Part shown: one piece after another, positions 1 through 13,400 of the stretch
How positions within the stretch are numbered: position 1 is the first letter of the stretch
How the letters are laid out: each line of letters starts with the position of its first letter
Assembly (NCBI GenBank): GCA_002943765.1
Contig: PQWQ01000018.1
Span: 1,055,018-1,119,017 of the forward strand
Direction of reading: 5' to 3'
Source of the DNA: Psoroptes ovis
Lineage: Eukaryota; Arthropoda; Arachnida; Sarcoptiformes; Psoroptidae
DNA: 64,000 bases
The notes under the pieces: model-generated
Told to the model about the DNA's origin: nothing
The model's input: only the letters and a program-made list of their open reading frames with translations
Databases searched by the model: none
Translations under genes and position numbers: made by a program

Positions 1-3000
1 ACTTTATGATTATGATTATTATCATTATTATTATGATCAATTTTATAGATTTTCATTATCATTCAAAAATCTAAAATCAAAAATTATGGTCAGTTCATGT
101 TCATGTATTCAAGTATGTTCATGAACATAGGTAGATAAAGGATTGTCCAGGTATTCGTTCATTCAAGTTCATTCAATAGGTATCTCATATTTATTATCGT
201 TGATTATATCGTTTGATCGTATTCCGTATGCTGTCGTTGATTGTGGGCGCCGAATATATTTTTTTCTATCCGCATAAAGATAAGCAAACTGGCCAACTAA
301 ATGAATGAAGAGAAGCAGGAATGGAATTGACTTGAAAAGATAAGAATAAATCAGATTTGAAGAGAGAGAAATTTCTGTGGCCAAATCAAATCAAAAATAA
401 AACCAATAAAATTCAATGAAAAAGATTAGATTGCGCTTGGTTTGTCTGGTCAGAATCAATTTTGATTATGAAATCGTAATCAAAGGATTTCTGGCCAATG
501 AAATTACCAAGCCTTGTGCTTTGATCATCCATTTTCCATAGGGTTTGGATCTTTGAAATTGTTTTAGCGTGGAATTGAAACGTGAATATTATGTGGATAT
601 TAATATTTGAGAATTCAATGATTAGAAACAATGACAATATTTTCAGATGGCCATCATTGCTATTATTTTATTTATTTTGTAGCCAAAACATTTCAAATTC
701 AGTCTGAGTATTTCATTCTGTATTCCATTCATTTATTCATTCATTCATTCATTTCATTCGTTTGCTACAATTTCTTGTTTGAAACAAACAAACAAGAAAC
801 TTGAATCCAAATGAATTTTGCTACTTTACTCATTGTATGTTTGTTTTATATGTGTTTTATCTCTCTCAGACTGATCATAACTATTATTATTTCAATTGTA
901 GCTTGAATTGTAGCCAAAATCATGCACATACAAACACTAATAATAATAAATTGTAGCCAAATAACCACAGAAAAATAAAATATTTAAATTGAAATTAAAA
1001 CGAGAGAGAAAAACAATAAAAAATCGATTAAATTTTATTTCATTTTCATTTTTTATTTTTAATTCTCATTTTAATAATAATATTCTTATTATTTGAAATA
1101 TATACTACATTAAATAGCCATTGATTTCGCTGGAATTTCATTTATTTTGAATATAAATAAATAAATAAATGAATATATTGAAATATGCATTTATTTCAAT
1201 GGGTGAATGAATGAAATGAATAAATAAATAAATGTTTAAAATGGCCATTGTCCAGCCAATGGTCAGCAGAGGATTTCGCTGAAATATCCTCGTAAATTTT
1301 CATACATTTTCCCATTGATTCTCTGGTAGATTCTCTCATATGTTTCAATGAGATAGATTCACATAGATTTCAATGGATTCAATGGCCATTCATTCATTTT
1401 TTAAAAGTGAAACGAGAAGAATTATAAAAATGTTTTTTCATAGAAATTTATGTGAAACAAAGAGTATAAATAAATAAATAAATGGCTACATAAAATAAAA
1501 TAATAAAATAAATATTTTGAAAAGGATACAGTAGCAATTTCGTAACAAAAAAAATAAAATAATAAAATAAAAAATATCAAAATTGGAGAACCCCTGAAAA
1601 GCTCAGTGAAAAAAAAGCCATATCCATAAATAACAAAGTGAAATAATGGTCAAATAGTGAGAGACTATGGCCACATTGAAACACTATGGACACTTTGAAA
1701 CACTATGGACACATTGAAGCACTGAAACACTACGGACACATTGAAACACTATGGACATACTGAAACAGTGAAGCCCCTGAAACACCATAGATTCTTTAAT
1801 GTGATTTCAAAAAATTATGATCATGTCCACACACAGTGGCTACAGTAGCAGTTTTTTTGAAAGTTTTTTCATTTTAATTCAGTTTTTTTTAAATTCATTT
1901 GAATGGATTTCCAACGAAACCAAAAACAAAAAAAAAGCCCCATCAATCGAAAATATGTAGCGAAAAGTAGGGAAGTATTCCTGTAGTTTCACAGTGGAAA
2001 ATATCCACGAAATGGCTACTTTATTGTTGTTTGCTCGGTCCATCATTCCAAGTCCACCATGAATTACGACCAAGTTACTGTGTGTTTCATTTGATATTCG
2101 TTTCCCTGTGTATTTTCCTGTAATCACAGGTCCATATGATCATACCAAAGATTTTCATTTTTTCTGGGTTTATTCGTCGGTTTTCCTGGTTTCTCTGGTC
2201 TGGTCTTGAAAATGGCCAGAACCCTTAAATAAAATTAAATTTCAAATAGATTCAAATAGGTTCTAAGGCCTGTATGTGTCGGTGTCTGCGTGTGTTTATG
2301 TATGTCCCTATGTCCCCAATATGAAAATAAAAATTATAATTTATGTTCATTTGGGGTAGTAATAAAGCTAATAATAATAATCATATTCAGAATTGTATTT
2401 TGGTTGTTGTTTCTTCTTATTTAAAATATGTTTTGAAATATCAATTTTGAAATAATTTATTTGTTCATCGTTGAATTTGACCAATATGACCAATATTGTG
2501 TACGTCCACGTACATAAATTATGGCCAAATCAATTCAAATCATTCAAAAAGTCCAATTTATGACAAAAACATTGATTTTCTGGCGCTGCTTAAACCGATA
2601 TTAAAATTTGTTGAAACGTATTCATATTTGTTTTTTCGATTTCGAGATTTTGGTGTCGAGATATTCATCGATATTCAATGTTTTACCGTTGATTCACAGG
2701 TGATTCATCGGGTTCCATTTGAATTGGATTTTCAGAGGTTCGGTCCTTCGAATGTAAATGGTTGAAGAAGCCCTACAAAAATAGCGAAATTTTGGATTTT
2801 GAAAATTTGAATTTTTCAAAAATTTTGATTTTTGAAAAATTTGGATTTTTTAAATTTCAAATTTTCAAATTCAATATGCCAAAGCCATATGAATGCTGCT
2901 TTTGTTCCATAGAAATGAATGAATCCATCAATTGATCCATCTTTTGGATTTATTTCAACTTTGAATTTCAAATTTCTATCGAAATTCTTATCGTCATCTA

Positions 3001-6000
3001 TCAAAATTTCATTCAAAATTTGAAATTGTAATTATTCGAGAATGAATAACCCTAAAATAACCCGAAAAAACCCTGCTAAATACCCGCATAAATAATCAAA
3101 TAATCGAATTTACGATCGATACATTTGTAGTGGGGCCAAGACATTCACAGAATAGTAGCGAAAGGGTTTTATCATTTACAAATAATGCTACAGTATCATT
3201 TTATTTTTGAGTATTTGCTTTGAGTATTTGTTTCTGTATCAAATTATTCAAAAATATTCAAATCGATTTTCCCTCATTTCAAATCTCAAATTCATGGATT
3301 AGACCATGTTTGCATTCAATTCGTATTTTTGAAGTTGATATGAATCGTCGTTTATGAAGCAACGTAATTTGCATGATCGATGCATGATCAATTGATCAAG
3401 GGGACTTATGGGAGTGGGGGGTTTGTAGATATGGAAGCTGGGGGTCATAGGAGAGGATATCCTCCATGAGTTTCAGATATCTCTTATGGTGTTCCATTCA
3501 CCACCATAAAACTGACCCATCTTCCCCCTTCAGATGTCCAGCGATTCAGCATTTTTCAACGATGATGTTTACCTCGTTTATTGCTCGTTTTTTTCGAGTT
3601 TTTTATTTTATTTAAAATTTTAAAATAAACGAATAAAATTCATTGAGAATTTCACCATTGATTTATGAATGATTTGCACGCAAATTTTGCATAAAACCAA
3701 TGCAAGGTACATTCATTTATTATCCTTCATATTCATTCACCATTTTCAAATTCATTCACCATCATTCACAGAGACACACACATTCACACACATCGATATA
3801 TTTCAATGAATTTCGATGCATTTGGATGATATTAGAAAATTTTCAATTCTCCTCTTATCAATGAAATATGATGAAAATTTCAATTTTTATAAATTTCATA
3901 AATTCAATGATCAATCAATAGACAAATAAATATGTTTATGTCACATTTGAACAAATTCGTAAATATTTATTGATTGAAATATTTAATATTTCAAAAATCA
4001 ATCATTTTTTGAAAATCGAAGCGATGAATTTAATTCTATTGAATCGATTGAATCGTTCGATTAGGTTTGAATTCTTGGATGTTTTGGCTTGGTTTTGATC
4101 ATTTCTAGTTCTTGAAATGAAATGTTTTAATTTAAATATTTTTATTTGAAATTTTTGAATAATTCGTTTTGAAGGGAATTTTTTCAATTTACAAATAAAT
4201 TCCCTTATATTATTAATGGTATTTCACCAACATTAATAATAATATCATCATAAATATTTATCCCTTTATCTCTTAGAATTCATTCAAAATAATATTTGTT
4301 TGATTGATTGCATTTTCATTGCTTGGTAAATAAATATGTATGGGTGTGTTTGTAGCATCATTTTGGAATTCATTTTCAAAAATATTCAGCTGAATTCCAC
4401 TAAAATCGTTTGTTTTTGAGGAATTTTTCCCTTAAAAAATTTAAATTCAAAAATTTTGAATTTCAAATTCAAATATTTCGGAATTTCTCGTGTGTTTTTT
4501 TGGTTGGAATTTTCAAAGTTTATCAGCGGAACATTTTCCATGTTGATGAACTTTTATGGGGAAAAATTCCTGAAAATTAATTTTTTAAAAATTTACGGGA
4601 AACTTGAAATTCCGAAAAATTGTCAATTTTTAGGTCACCAATTCGGGCCGTTGAACATATATTCAACAATTTTATCCGATATTTCGTCCGAAATACTTTG
4701 GCCAACATTTCTTCAGAAGATATTTCAATGGAACACATTTTCATTTTCCGAAGAAACAAAGAGACAAAACCCGAACCCGATTTACCCGATCAAAGTGTGC
4801 CGATTTGAACTGATCCAAAGCAATAACCAATCATTCATATGACTTTGAATCATTTGATTGCACTTGATCATATGACACACACGAGTATGAACCTTGATTC
4901 AATTCGAACTTATATTGTAGTGTATATTAGATGACCTTGTACACGGCTGATGCTGCTGATGGTGATGGTGTCACACATGTGATTTCTTCGGAAATGAACA
5001 TTGTTCATATGATCATATATCACATGAATTCCTTGAGGTTCTATATACCAATGAAAACATTCGAAAATTGTATCACAATGAGGCTACCAAAATAAGACAA
5101 TTCGATACAAGGTCATAGCCTTTGAATAATATTAAATAGCAATGAATGTATCCGAAAGCATCTTGTGATTTATGCTCATTCAAATCATCCTAAGATCATA
5201 TGATCTTCATTATTGTTCCTTGGATCATCATATTGATGATTTGACAAAGGTCAACAACCATTTAACCTATTAAAATGATGACCAAAAACTCGTGACATCT
5301 TGATTGTTTATTGGGTTTTGTAGGGCGCCATATCATTTGTCCAGGCACCATTGGTCGATATCTGTAGTCAATTATCATTCAAATTTTGTTTGAATCAAAG
5401 TTAATTTAATGAAATTGTTTGTCAACAGCACGAGCGCCCTAAATAACGTGATTGTTGGACCCTGCATTAAATTGACCGTATAAATTAATAGTCTTTTGAA
5501 TTTTTTGATTATTTTATTTAAAGCACTTTGATTTACTTTGGATTCATTTCTTATAATCATTGTTATGGTATCGATTTCGGATTTTTTTTGCCAGCATTTT
5601 GGGCCGAAAATCTGCTCCAAAGACCATTTGAATGGACCCGTATACGACCGAAGAAGGTCCAGTTGCATTGATTTGATACAATTCGATCCGATTCCTAAGA
5701 TTTTACGTGCAAAATCGTAATTGGCTTGGAATTCCGATCATATTATGTGATGTTTATGAGAATTTTGGATTTTGACTATTTGAATATGTTAATCTTTGGT
5801 TAATATCGGTTGATTCAGAGATTCAATGGTAATTTAGTCTGATTTGCAATTCAATGGACTCTGGAATTGGCGTCTGCTTTCTCTGTGATCTATTGAATCA
5901 TAGTAAATCATTGGCGAATCATGTGTTATTGTAGCAAAGTGAAGCAATCGAAATGAGGCTCAACACTTTTCAATGCCATATACAATTTAAAACTTGCGCA

Positions 6001-6785
6001 ACAAGGTCAAATTTCATTTTTGTTAATTTTCAAAGCACAAAGTTCATTAAAATTCCAAACATTGAAAACACATCAAACAACATTTGATATTTCAAATTTT
6101 CACATTTTCGCCTCCTTGTCCCAACAATGGATTTGATTGATGATTTGATCTTTGAAACTTATGCTACACTCATTACTTTGAATGCCCGAAAAGAAAATAA
6201 TGAAGAGGCCATAGTCTTCCAGTGAAATTTGTATTTTTTTTCCATTTTTTCCACGGAAAAAGAACTAAAACCTCGAAACAAATCAAATCAAATCGAATCA
6301 CGAATTAAACTTTGAATCTTCTCACATTGAACTACCTCATGGCTGACTTGCTGAATTGTAACCATTGAATTGTTGAATACCACTGTAACCATTCGTTGTA
6401 CCCTCTTGTATTTTTCACATTTTTAAATTTTCTAAATTTGAAACAAATGTTTTAATGTGGTTATGTGTATGGCCTCATATACATTGGTTCATATATGAAC
6501 TCACATATAGACATTGATGATGATCATAATAATCATTAGTTTTAATGGTTATTATTATTATGGTTCAGATTCTCGTAGATCGTTTGTTCGTAGATCAAAA
6601 ACTAATCATTTTTCAGTTCATTTTTCGACTTGAAATACCTCATCATTACAATCGTTATCTCCGCCCATTGTTTTACCTTGAAAATTTTTATTATGATTAT
6701 TTCTACAATTACAATTAACAAAATTATCGTTTTATTTTATTTCATTTCATTTTCGACCAATAAATCTTCCATCAAACGAAAATAG
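1..6785. other. AT-rich non-coding stretch upstream of the DM exon
   Basis: No convincing coding region on either strand. The open frames present are short, rich in F/I/K/N and have no splice or family support. If the DM exon at 6786 belongs to a multi-exon gene, as its phase-2 start implies, this stretch is intron and/or 5' flank. I looked for the missing first half of the DM domain (two cysteines and a histidine spaced C-x2-C-x2-H) on the plus strand and did not find it. It holds several copies of the dispersed word TGTAGCCA/TGGCTACA, a short minisatellite at about 1661-1768 and simple TTCA/TAAA repeats. Confidence 0.6.
1661..1768. repeat. Short minisatellite, about 19-bp unit
   Basis: Around six imperfect head-to-tail copies of a unit close to GAAACACTATGGACACATT. 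The copies differ by single substitutions and small indels. No ORF is associated with it. Confidence 0.7.
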
Positions 6786-7466
6786 ATCATAAAAGATTTT
6801 GTCCATGGAAAGATTGTCGATGTGCAAAATGTGACCTCACGAATCAACGAAAACAAATTATGGCCGCACAAGTTGCATTGCGACGGCAACAAGATCAAGA
6901 AGAAGAGTTAGGAATGTTGATCGTTAAAGAGGTATCGCAAGATGATCAACAGTCGCAGCTTGTCGAAGATGGTCAGCAATCGTCGTCAACAGCGGCCCCA
7001 GCGACCGCAGCATCGACCACGACGACAGTCACGGCATCGACGACCACATCGACGACGACCAAAAAGTCCAAAGCATCGAAATCAACGAAGGATAACGCGA
7101 ATTATTCGAATCATCCGAATGATAATTCGAGAAATTCGCTGGAATCACTGCTGTCATCCAGTGGTCAACAGATGAACCAACAACCACATCAACAACAGCT
7201 GGATAAGTCATCAGCATCGACGATTGCAAATCATCATTATAGCTTGCCATCGAGTAAATCATCGATGATCGATGATTACCATCACCATCAACCTCATCAT
7301 CTTCAACATCATCATCAATCATCGTATGGACCAATGTTACCATCATCACAAGCGAAAATCACATCAGCAGCCTCAGCAACAGCATCATCTAAAACATCTG
7401 ATCAACAACAATCAAATGTACGTTCATCATCATCACCTGAAATTATGGTATTTGATGATGCATCAT
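6786..7466 (+). CDS. dsx: doublesex-like protein, exon with second half of the DM domain
   Basis: The first residues are the C-terminal half of a DM (doublesex/mab-3) DNA-binding domain. HKRFCPWKDCRCAKC gives zinc ligands H, C, C, C, C in the usual spacing, followed by the recognition-helix tail QRKQIMAAQVALRRQQ. An in-frame TAA at 6761 shows that the exon opens at an acceptor; AG at 6784-6785 fits, leaving two bases of a split codon. After the DM tail the exon encodes a disordered S/T/Q/H-rich linker. It ends at 7466 before GTAAGT in phase 1. The next exon at 16573 supplies exactly two bases, so the frame continues. DM proteins are sex-determination transcription factors acting in the nucleus. 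The DM identity is very secure. The dsx assignment depends on the dimerisation exon. The N-terminal exon(s) are not seen. Confidence 0.85.
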
Positions 7467-10400
7467 GTAAGTTTTGTGCATTTAAATTTAATTCGATTCG
7501 TTTAAATTTGATTTGATTCGGCCAACTTTGGCTTAATTCGATCAAATTTCGGTTCGATTCGGCTAAATTTCGGTCAGCTCCCGAGTAAGATTTCGGCCGA
7601 ACTCCACTGACCACGCAGAGTTTGATCCACAAAGAGTGTGGCCATGTCTAAGGGCAAACACTGTGGTCATCTTCTTTTATGACTGAGACATTCATTGATG
7701 GATTTCAAAAAACATCTCCATCTATCTTCATGTCCATGTCCAACCATCATACGAATATAGTGTTTAATATTACATGAGTTATACAGAGTCTTATACGATT
7801 TAAATACGAAGATAATTTCATATTTCTGTATTTAAATGATGATCATAATAATAATCTAAGATGTAAGATCAGTGAATTTGTAATTTGCTTTGGCTAAAAC
7901 TGCTAAAATACCACCCACAATGGCTCTGATGAAAAACACATGGCAAATTGTCATTTGACGATATTTAAATTGCCATTGTTTCTCTATTGTCATTATTTGC
8001 ATAGAAATCTTATATATTAATATGCTGAATAACAATGATAATTATAATTATTATTCATATTATTCAAATTATTAACATAAGAAAAAATGGTAGCATTTTT
8101 AACCATTAATTATTATTATCATGATTATTATTATTAATGATGATGTTTGTTGGTTGGTTGGTTGATCGTGGTTGGTCGTTTTCATCTTATTCTATTTTTG
8201 AATGGATGAATAGTTTAGATGATCATCATCATCATCATACAAATCATTTATTGTCATTCGAATGTATTCAAAACTATTTGAACATGTTTAAATGACATCA
8301 ACAGCAATTAAGACCAACCAACAAAATGACAAATTGGTCATAGTTATTGTTCTTATATCCAAATGAATATTTTAAAATAGTTTTTCACGGGTAATGTCAA
8401 TTATCTGACAAATGATGAATTAACAATCATATAAATAATTTTGTTTGACAAATTTTCATCAGATTCATTGTCATTATCGTCATTATATTCATTCAATTTA
8501 TTCATTATTATGTAATCACTTGTACATAATTGTAATATAGGTTTTTGTGTGTATCATTATTATTATTATTCAATTGATTATTATATAATTGTTATTTGTA
8601 ATTGCATTTGTAATTTTGTAATTATCATTTATTTTTGGGGATGAAATGGCTCGTTTACTCCTTAATAAATGATGATTTGAATCAGATGATGTATTTGAAT
8701 GCATTGTTTTGATGTAAGACAAATGATTTGAAAATGCACTTATGAATGAGATCATAATAAAAATAATTTTGTGCATTCGGCTGCTGCTGCTGCTGCATGT
8801 TGATGATCTTGATCATTGATCGTTAATCATCGACATCATCATTTATCACTGATCATTGATGATACCAATGTCTTCGGTTGCTGTTTTTCAGACCGCAAGG
8901 TTGATCCCTTATTCGTTTGAACATGATCTAAATTGAATCAATCGTAAATTGTTCTTATATCGTGAAAGGGTATAACCTTTAGAAAAATTTATTACCTTTG
9001 AATGACGATAATAAATCTTGAGAAACAAAATTATAAAAATTTGAAAAAAAAGCAATCATATATTATGTAACTGAAATATTTGTGAAAAAAAAAACAATTT
9101 AAACAGGTTAGTTATTACCTTAAGGTTAGTACCTCTTAGAGAAAAACTTAATTATCTTAATTAATCTTTTATTCTTGGCATTTTTTCGCATTCGAATAAT
9201 TTCTGAGTGACTTCTCAATGATTTAAATGATTTGGTCGTTTCAAATTCTCCAAAAATTTCCAAAAAATAGACCTACCTACCCTCTGTTATTAAAGGTTAT
9301 ACACACGAAAAAAAGCCTGCCTACCCTATGCAAAACCTATGCGAATCTACCCTGGCTAAACATATTTACCTGCGAAATTATTAACATGAAATTATCTGAG
9401 CTAAAAAATGAATAATTTGTTTTTTTTTATGAAAAAATTGACAGCAATTAAATGAATGAAAAACTCATAAATTTTCAATGAAATTTCATTGCATTTCATT
9501 GTTGTGTGTTTGTACGGTATAATCAATGATTGATTTGATTTAATAAAAATTTTTAATTTCAAGGTGAATCAAATTATTTAAGAGGTTATACATTGTTAGT
9601 GTTGCGTGCATTGTGCATCAATGCTTCCATAGAGGTTAATGATCATTGATTGTATCGTTTTTTTCCGATTTTTTTTGCTAAAAACATTCGTGAACCACCC
9701 TACCCTGCAAACTACCCAACCTTTTTCCACCCTTTCAAAGCCTGCTAATCAAATGGTATCATTACTACCAGGGTATAGGCCTTTGTGCATGTTTTAACAA
9801 TGTAAATCTATACATTGAAATAATACAATGAATTCAATGCATCTTCGATTGTGTTCAATCGACCCTCAATTCAAAGGTTCAAAGGTTCTAAGCTCATTTT
9901 CCGATTGATGACGGTGATGCTGATCCTCTTAAACTATGAATGAATCTAAGAGGTTGATAAGGTTATAAACTGATAAAGTTTGTATCTGATAAAGTTTTTT
10001 ATAGGTTCGAATATTTTATTATTTGTTACTCAAAATGTATTTTCAAAGGTATTCACCTTTATGCTATTGTAGCCATTTTGATTTTAGGTTCGGACGATTG
10101 GAAATTGACGTAGGTTAGTAACCGGTTTCAAATTCAGTTTTATCGCGCTTTCGCTGAATTGATTCGGGTTTCATTTGATTCCTGTGTAAATTTAATTCTT
10201 TGGTTTAATTTGATTTTGACCTTTAAGAAAGTATTTCAATGTTTCAAGATTTTCTGGAAATTTTTCTCCTTGAAAACCCTCTGCGAAAGTTTCGAGTGAA
10301 AACTTAGTGAAACATCAAGGTTATACCTTACCTTTTAAACCTCTTAAAAATGACGATAATTGACTTTCACTGAGACAGCTTGTAATTGTCAATTGTCATG

Positions 10401-13400
10401 AAAAAAATCGTAAAATTTTTGACATTGAAAATGAATGAATTTAATTGTTTTCATTTGTTTCCAATTTAATTTTCCTTCATTCATTTTATATTTGAATTTA
10501 ATTGTTTTTCAACCCTTTGATTACCAATTTTTTCTTGAATTGAGAAATTTTTATGACCAATTTTCATTTATTGTTGTTGACATTTATTGAATTATTTTGA
10601 ATTATTGAAAAACCCAAAAACCATTAGACATGTTCGTAACACATGTTTCAAAATGAATTGAATGTTTTTTCTTTGTGGTTGTACATACCACCTTGAACCT
10701 TATAAAAACCTAATAACCTTCAACCTGATAAACTTCATAAAAAACGACAAGAAAAAGCGCAAAAATGATGCGAAGAACCAAAATATCTTCATCAAGTTAA
10801 GACATATTTTCACAGTTGATTTCGCAAGTTTTGCACAATTAATTCAAGGTTCAATTAATTCGATTCTATTGAATTCAATGCAGATTCAATACAGATTCGA
10901 TTTAATTGATTTTGATTCAGATTGAATTCAACTGAATCTGAATTCAGTTTCGATTCAGTAATGAACCGTAACAATGTTTTTAAATGCATTGAATATCTCA
11001 AAGAAATTTTGTTTTTTTTTTTTTATTTTGAATCTTTGAAAGAAGAAATTATGTTTTGAAACATAATCAAAAGTAGTTTAATGTAGCACAAAATATTTGA
11101 ATTGAAAATTGAAATAATTACAATTTTAATTTACATTTTTTGCTCGATTCATTCATTCATTCATCTCTTGCTTGAAATTATAAATGAATGAAATGAAATA
11201 TTCGCATCCATGTTCAATGAATGATGATGTAAATTATTATTTCATTTTGTTCAATTAATTAATTATTTTTTTGATTAATTAAATTTTTTGAATTAATTAA
11301 TTTTATGAATTATTCGTTGAATTCTTTCTGAATAATGAAGGCATCGCTCGGAAATGCGATGCAATTCAACGCAACATAATGTGAATTGCATTTCATTGTG
11401 TTGTGTTAAATTCATTATATTAATTCAATTCAAAATTCATTCAAATGATTCAAATATTCATATAAAAGTTCATAGAAAAGTTTCTTATGAAATTTCGTAT
11501 CAAGTTTCACCAATTGAATTCACTCTAACTTCTCTGGTGCATAACATCGCCATATTCTTCTCTTGACGATGTGCTTTCCATCTTAAAACCATCTTAAGAC
11601 ATTCATTCAAGACGCTGAATTCATTGAAAATTAACCATTTCGATTTCGATTCTTCATTCTTGATTCTTCATTATTCATTGTCCATGATGATTTTTGGCCA
11701 TTTGCAAATTTGCAAAATCGTCAAATTGGCAAATGTATACAAACATAAACCAAGATATGATACCCCCATCCATTCACAAATATATTTAGTAATCATATAG
11801 ACATACACAAAGACATACATCAACAACGAAGAAACAATGATTGTAAACATATATCCTGTCATAATAATAATAATATCATCATGCTGATGTTGTTGATGAT
11901 GATGATGATGATGATAATAATAAAAGAAATATTTGAAATTTAAAAAGTAATAAACAACGACGATAAAACAACAGCAGCCAGTAGCAACTGCAGCATCATC
12001 AGCTAACAATAATATTAAGTTGTCCCATAAATTCTTGCCGTTTTTTAGTCTTTTTTTTTCATTCGAAAAACAACAAAAACTTACCGGACACCCTAATAGC
12101 AACAACAATAAATAAATAGCGATAATAATAACAAATAATGATATTATTACTATTATTATTATTATTATTTTGATGATAATAATAATATAAATATTTTCAC
12201 AACCATAAATAATTAAATTAATTGCCCATAATTATTATTATTATTATTATTATTATCATATGATAATGGCAAATGACAAATAATAGTTTTATTTATTTCT
12301 ATTTCTTTATTTCTATTTTCATTTCATTTATTTTGTTTATTATTCTCATTGAATTTATTTATATTTATTTATTTATTTATTTTCAATGTTTTTATCGTAT
12401 GATATTGTTGAATTACGTTGAATTATGTTGAAACGTTGAAATATTTTGAATATATTTCGTATGTATTTGTGTCTATTTGAGTGCATTTTGAATGTATTTG
12501 TTTGTATATTTGTCAATGTTTAACAAGTGTATTTGAATGAATGATTTTATGTGTGTAATGGACATTTAGTGTATTTTGATGATGAATTCGAATGTTCAAA
12601 TATCATCAATTTGTTTTTTCATGATGATATTTGAATAAACATTGATAATACTTATGATGATGATGATGACATAAGAAATTGATGATGATGAAGACATACC
12701 AAGACATTATGAATGAATGATTATGAAGACACAAGACTTTATGACATTATAAATGAATGATTATTGTTGTTGTCGATGATAAAGTTGTCTTTGATGTTGT
12801 CGTTGTTGATAATGATGTTGTTGGCCAAGTGATCCATCAATTCATTGATTGATTTAGTCAGTTCATCGATTCAGTCAATTTATTCATTTAGTCAATCAAT
12901 TTGTTCATCGATTGATTGATTGATTATATTTCGATGACATATTTGCATTCAAGTTAATTTGAAATACCAATAATCTTGCCGATCGATTGAATCAATGATT
13001 TGATGGATGAATTGTTGACTATATCTTCTGCTGTAGCCACCATCTTGGCTTATTTGGATTTATTTCAAAATTTAAAAAATTTTGAAAAAATCCCAAATCC
13101 AAATCGTTTCAAAATTTCGAAATTTATTCGTTTATTCAATTAATTCATTGAAATAAACATTGTTCTTCATTACATTACATTAACATTATCATTATTATGG
13201 TTTTTACCATTTATATTACTATTATCATCATCATAATCGTGGTGTGTGTGTACGTACACGACCATTATCATTATTACTTGTTTGTTTTTGTTTTGTTTAA
13301 ACAAATTCAAAGATTATACATTAACCATCAATGTATAATGATAATTACAACATCCAGAACATCAATGATGGTGGGCCATTCATTTAATAACACTGATGAT

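Noticed and set aside
3400..3560. G-rich stretch (GGGAGTGGGGGG, AGCTGGGGGTCAT)
   Set aside because: Composition is unusual, but I could find no consistent stem, repeat or reading frame.
4456..4842. 128-codon plus-strand frame
   Set aside because: F/I/K/N-rich, no recognised motif, no ATG-context or splice evidence, and overlapped by similar frames on both strands.
5375..5668. 97-codon minus-strand frame starting with ATG
   Set aside because: Has a plausible start but no family motif, no splice partner and AT-driven composition towards its end; not enough to call.
11671..12108. 145-codon minus-strand frame with H- and Y-rich runs
   Set aside because: Made from GAT/ATT microsatellites; no splice signals, domain or codon preference like the real genes.
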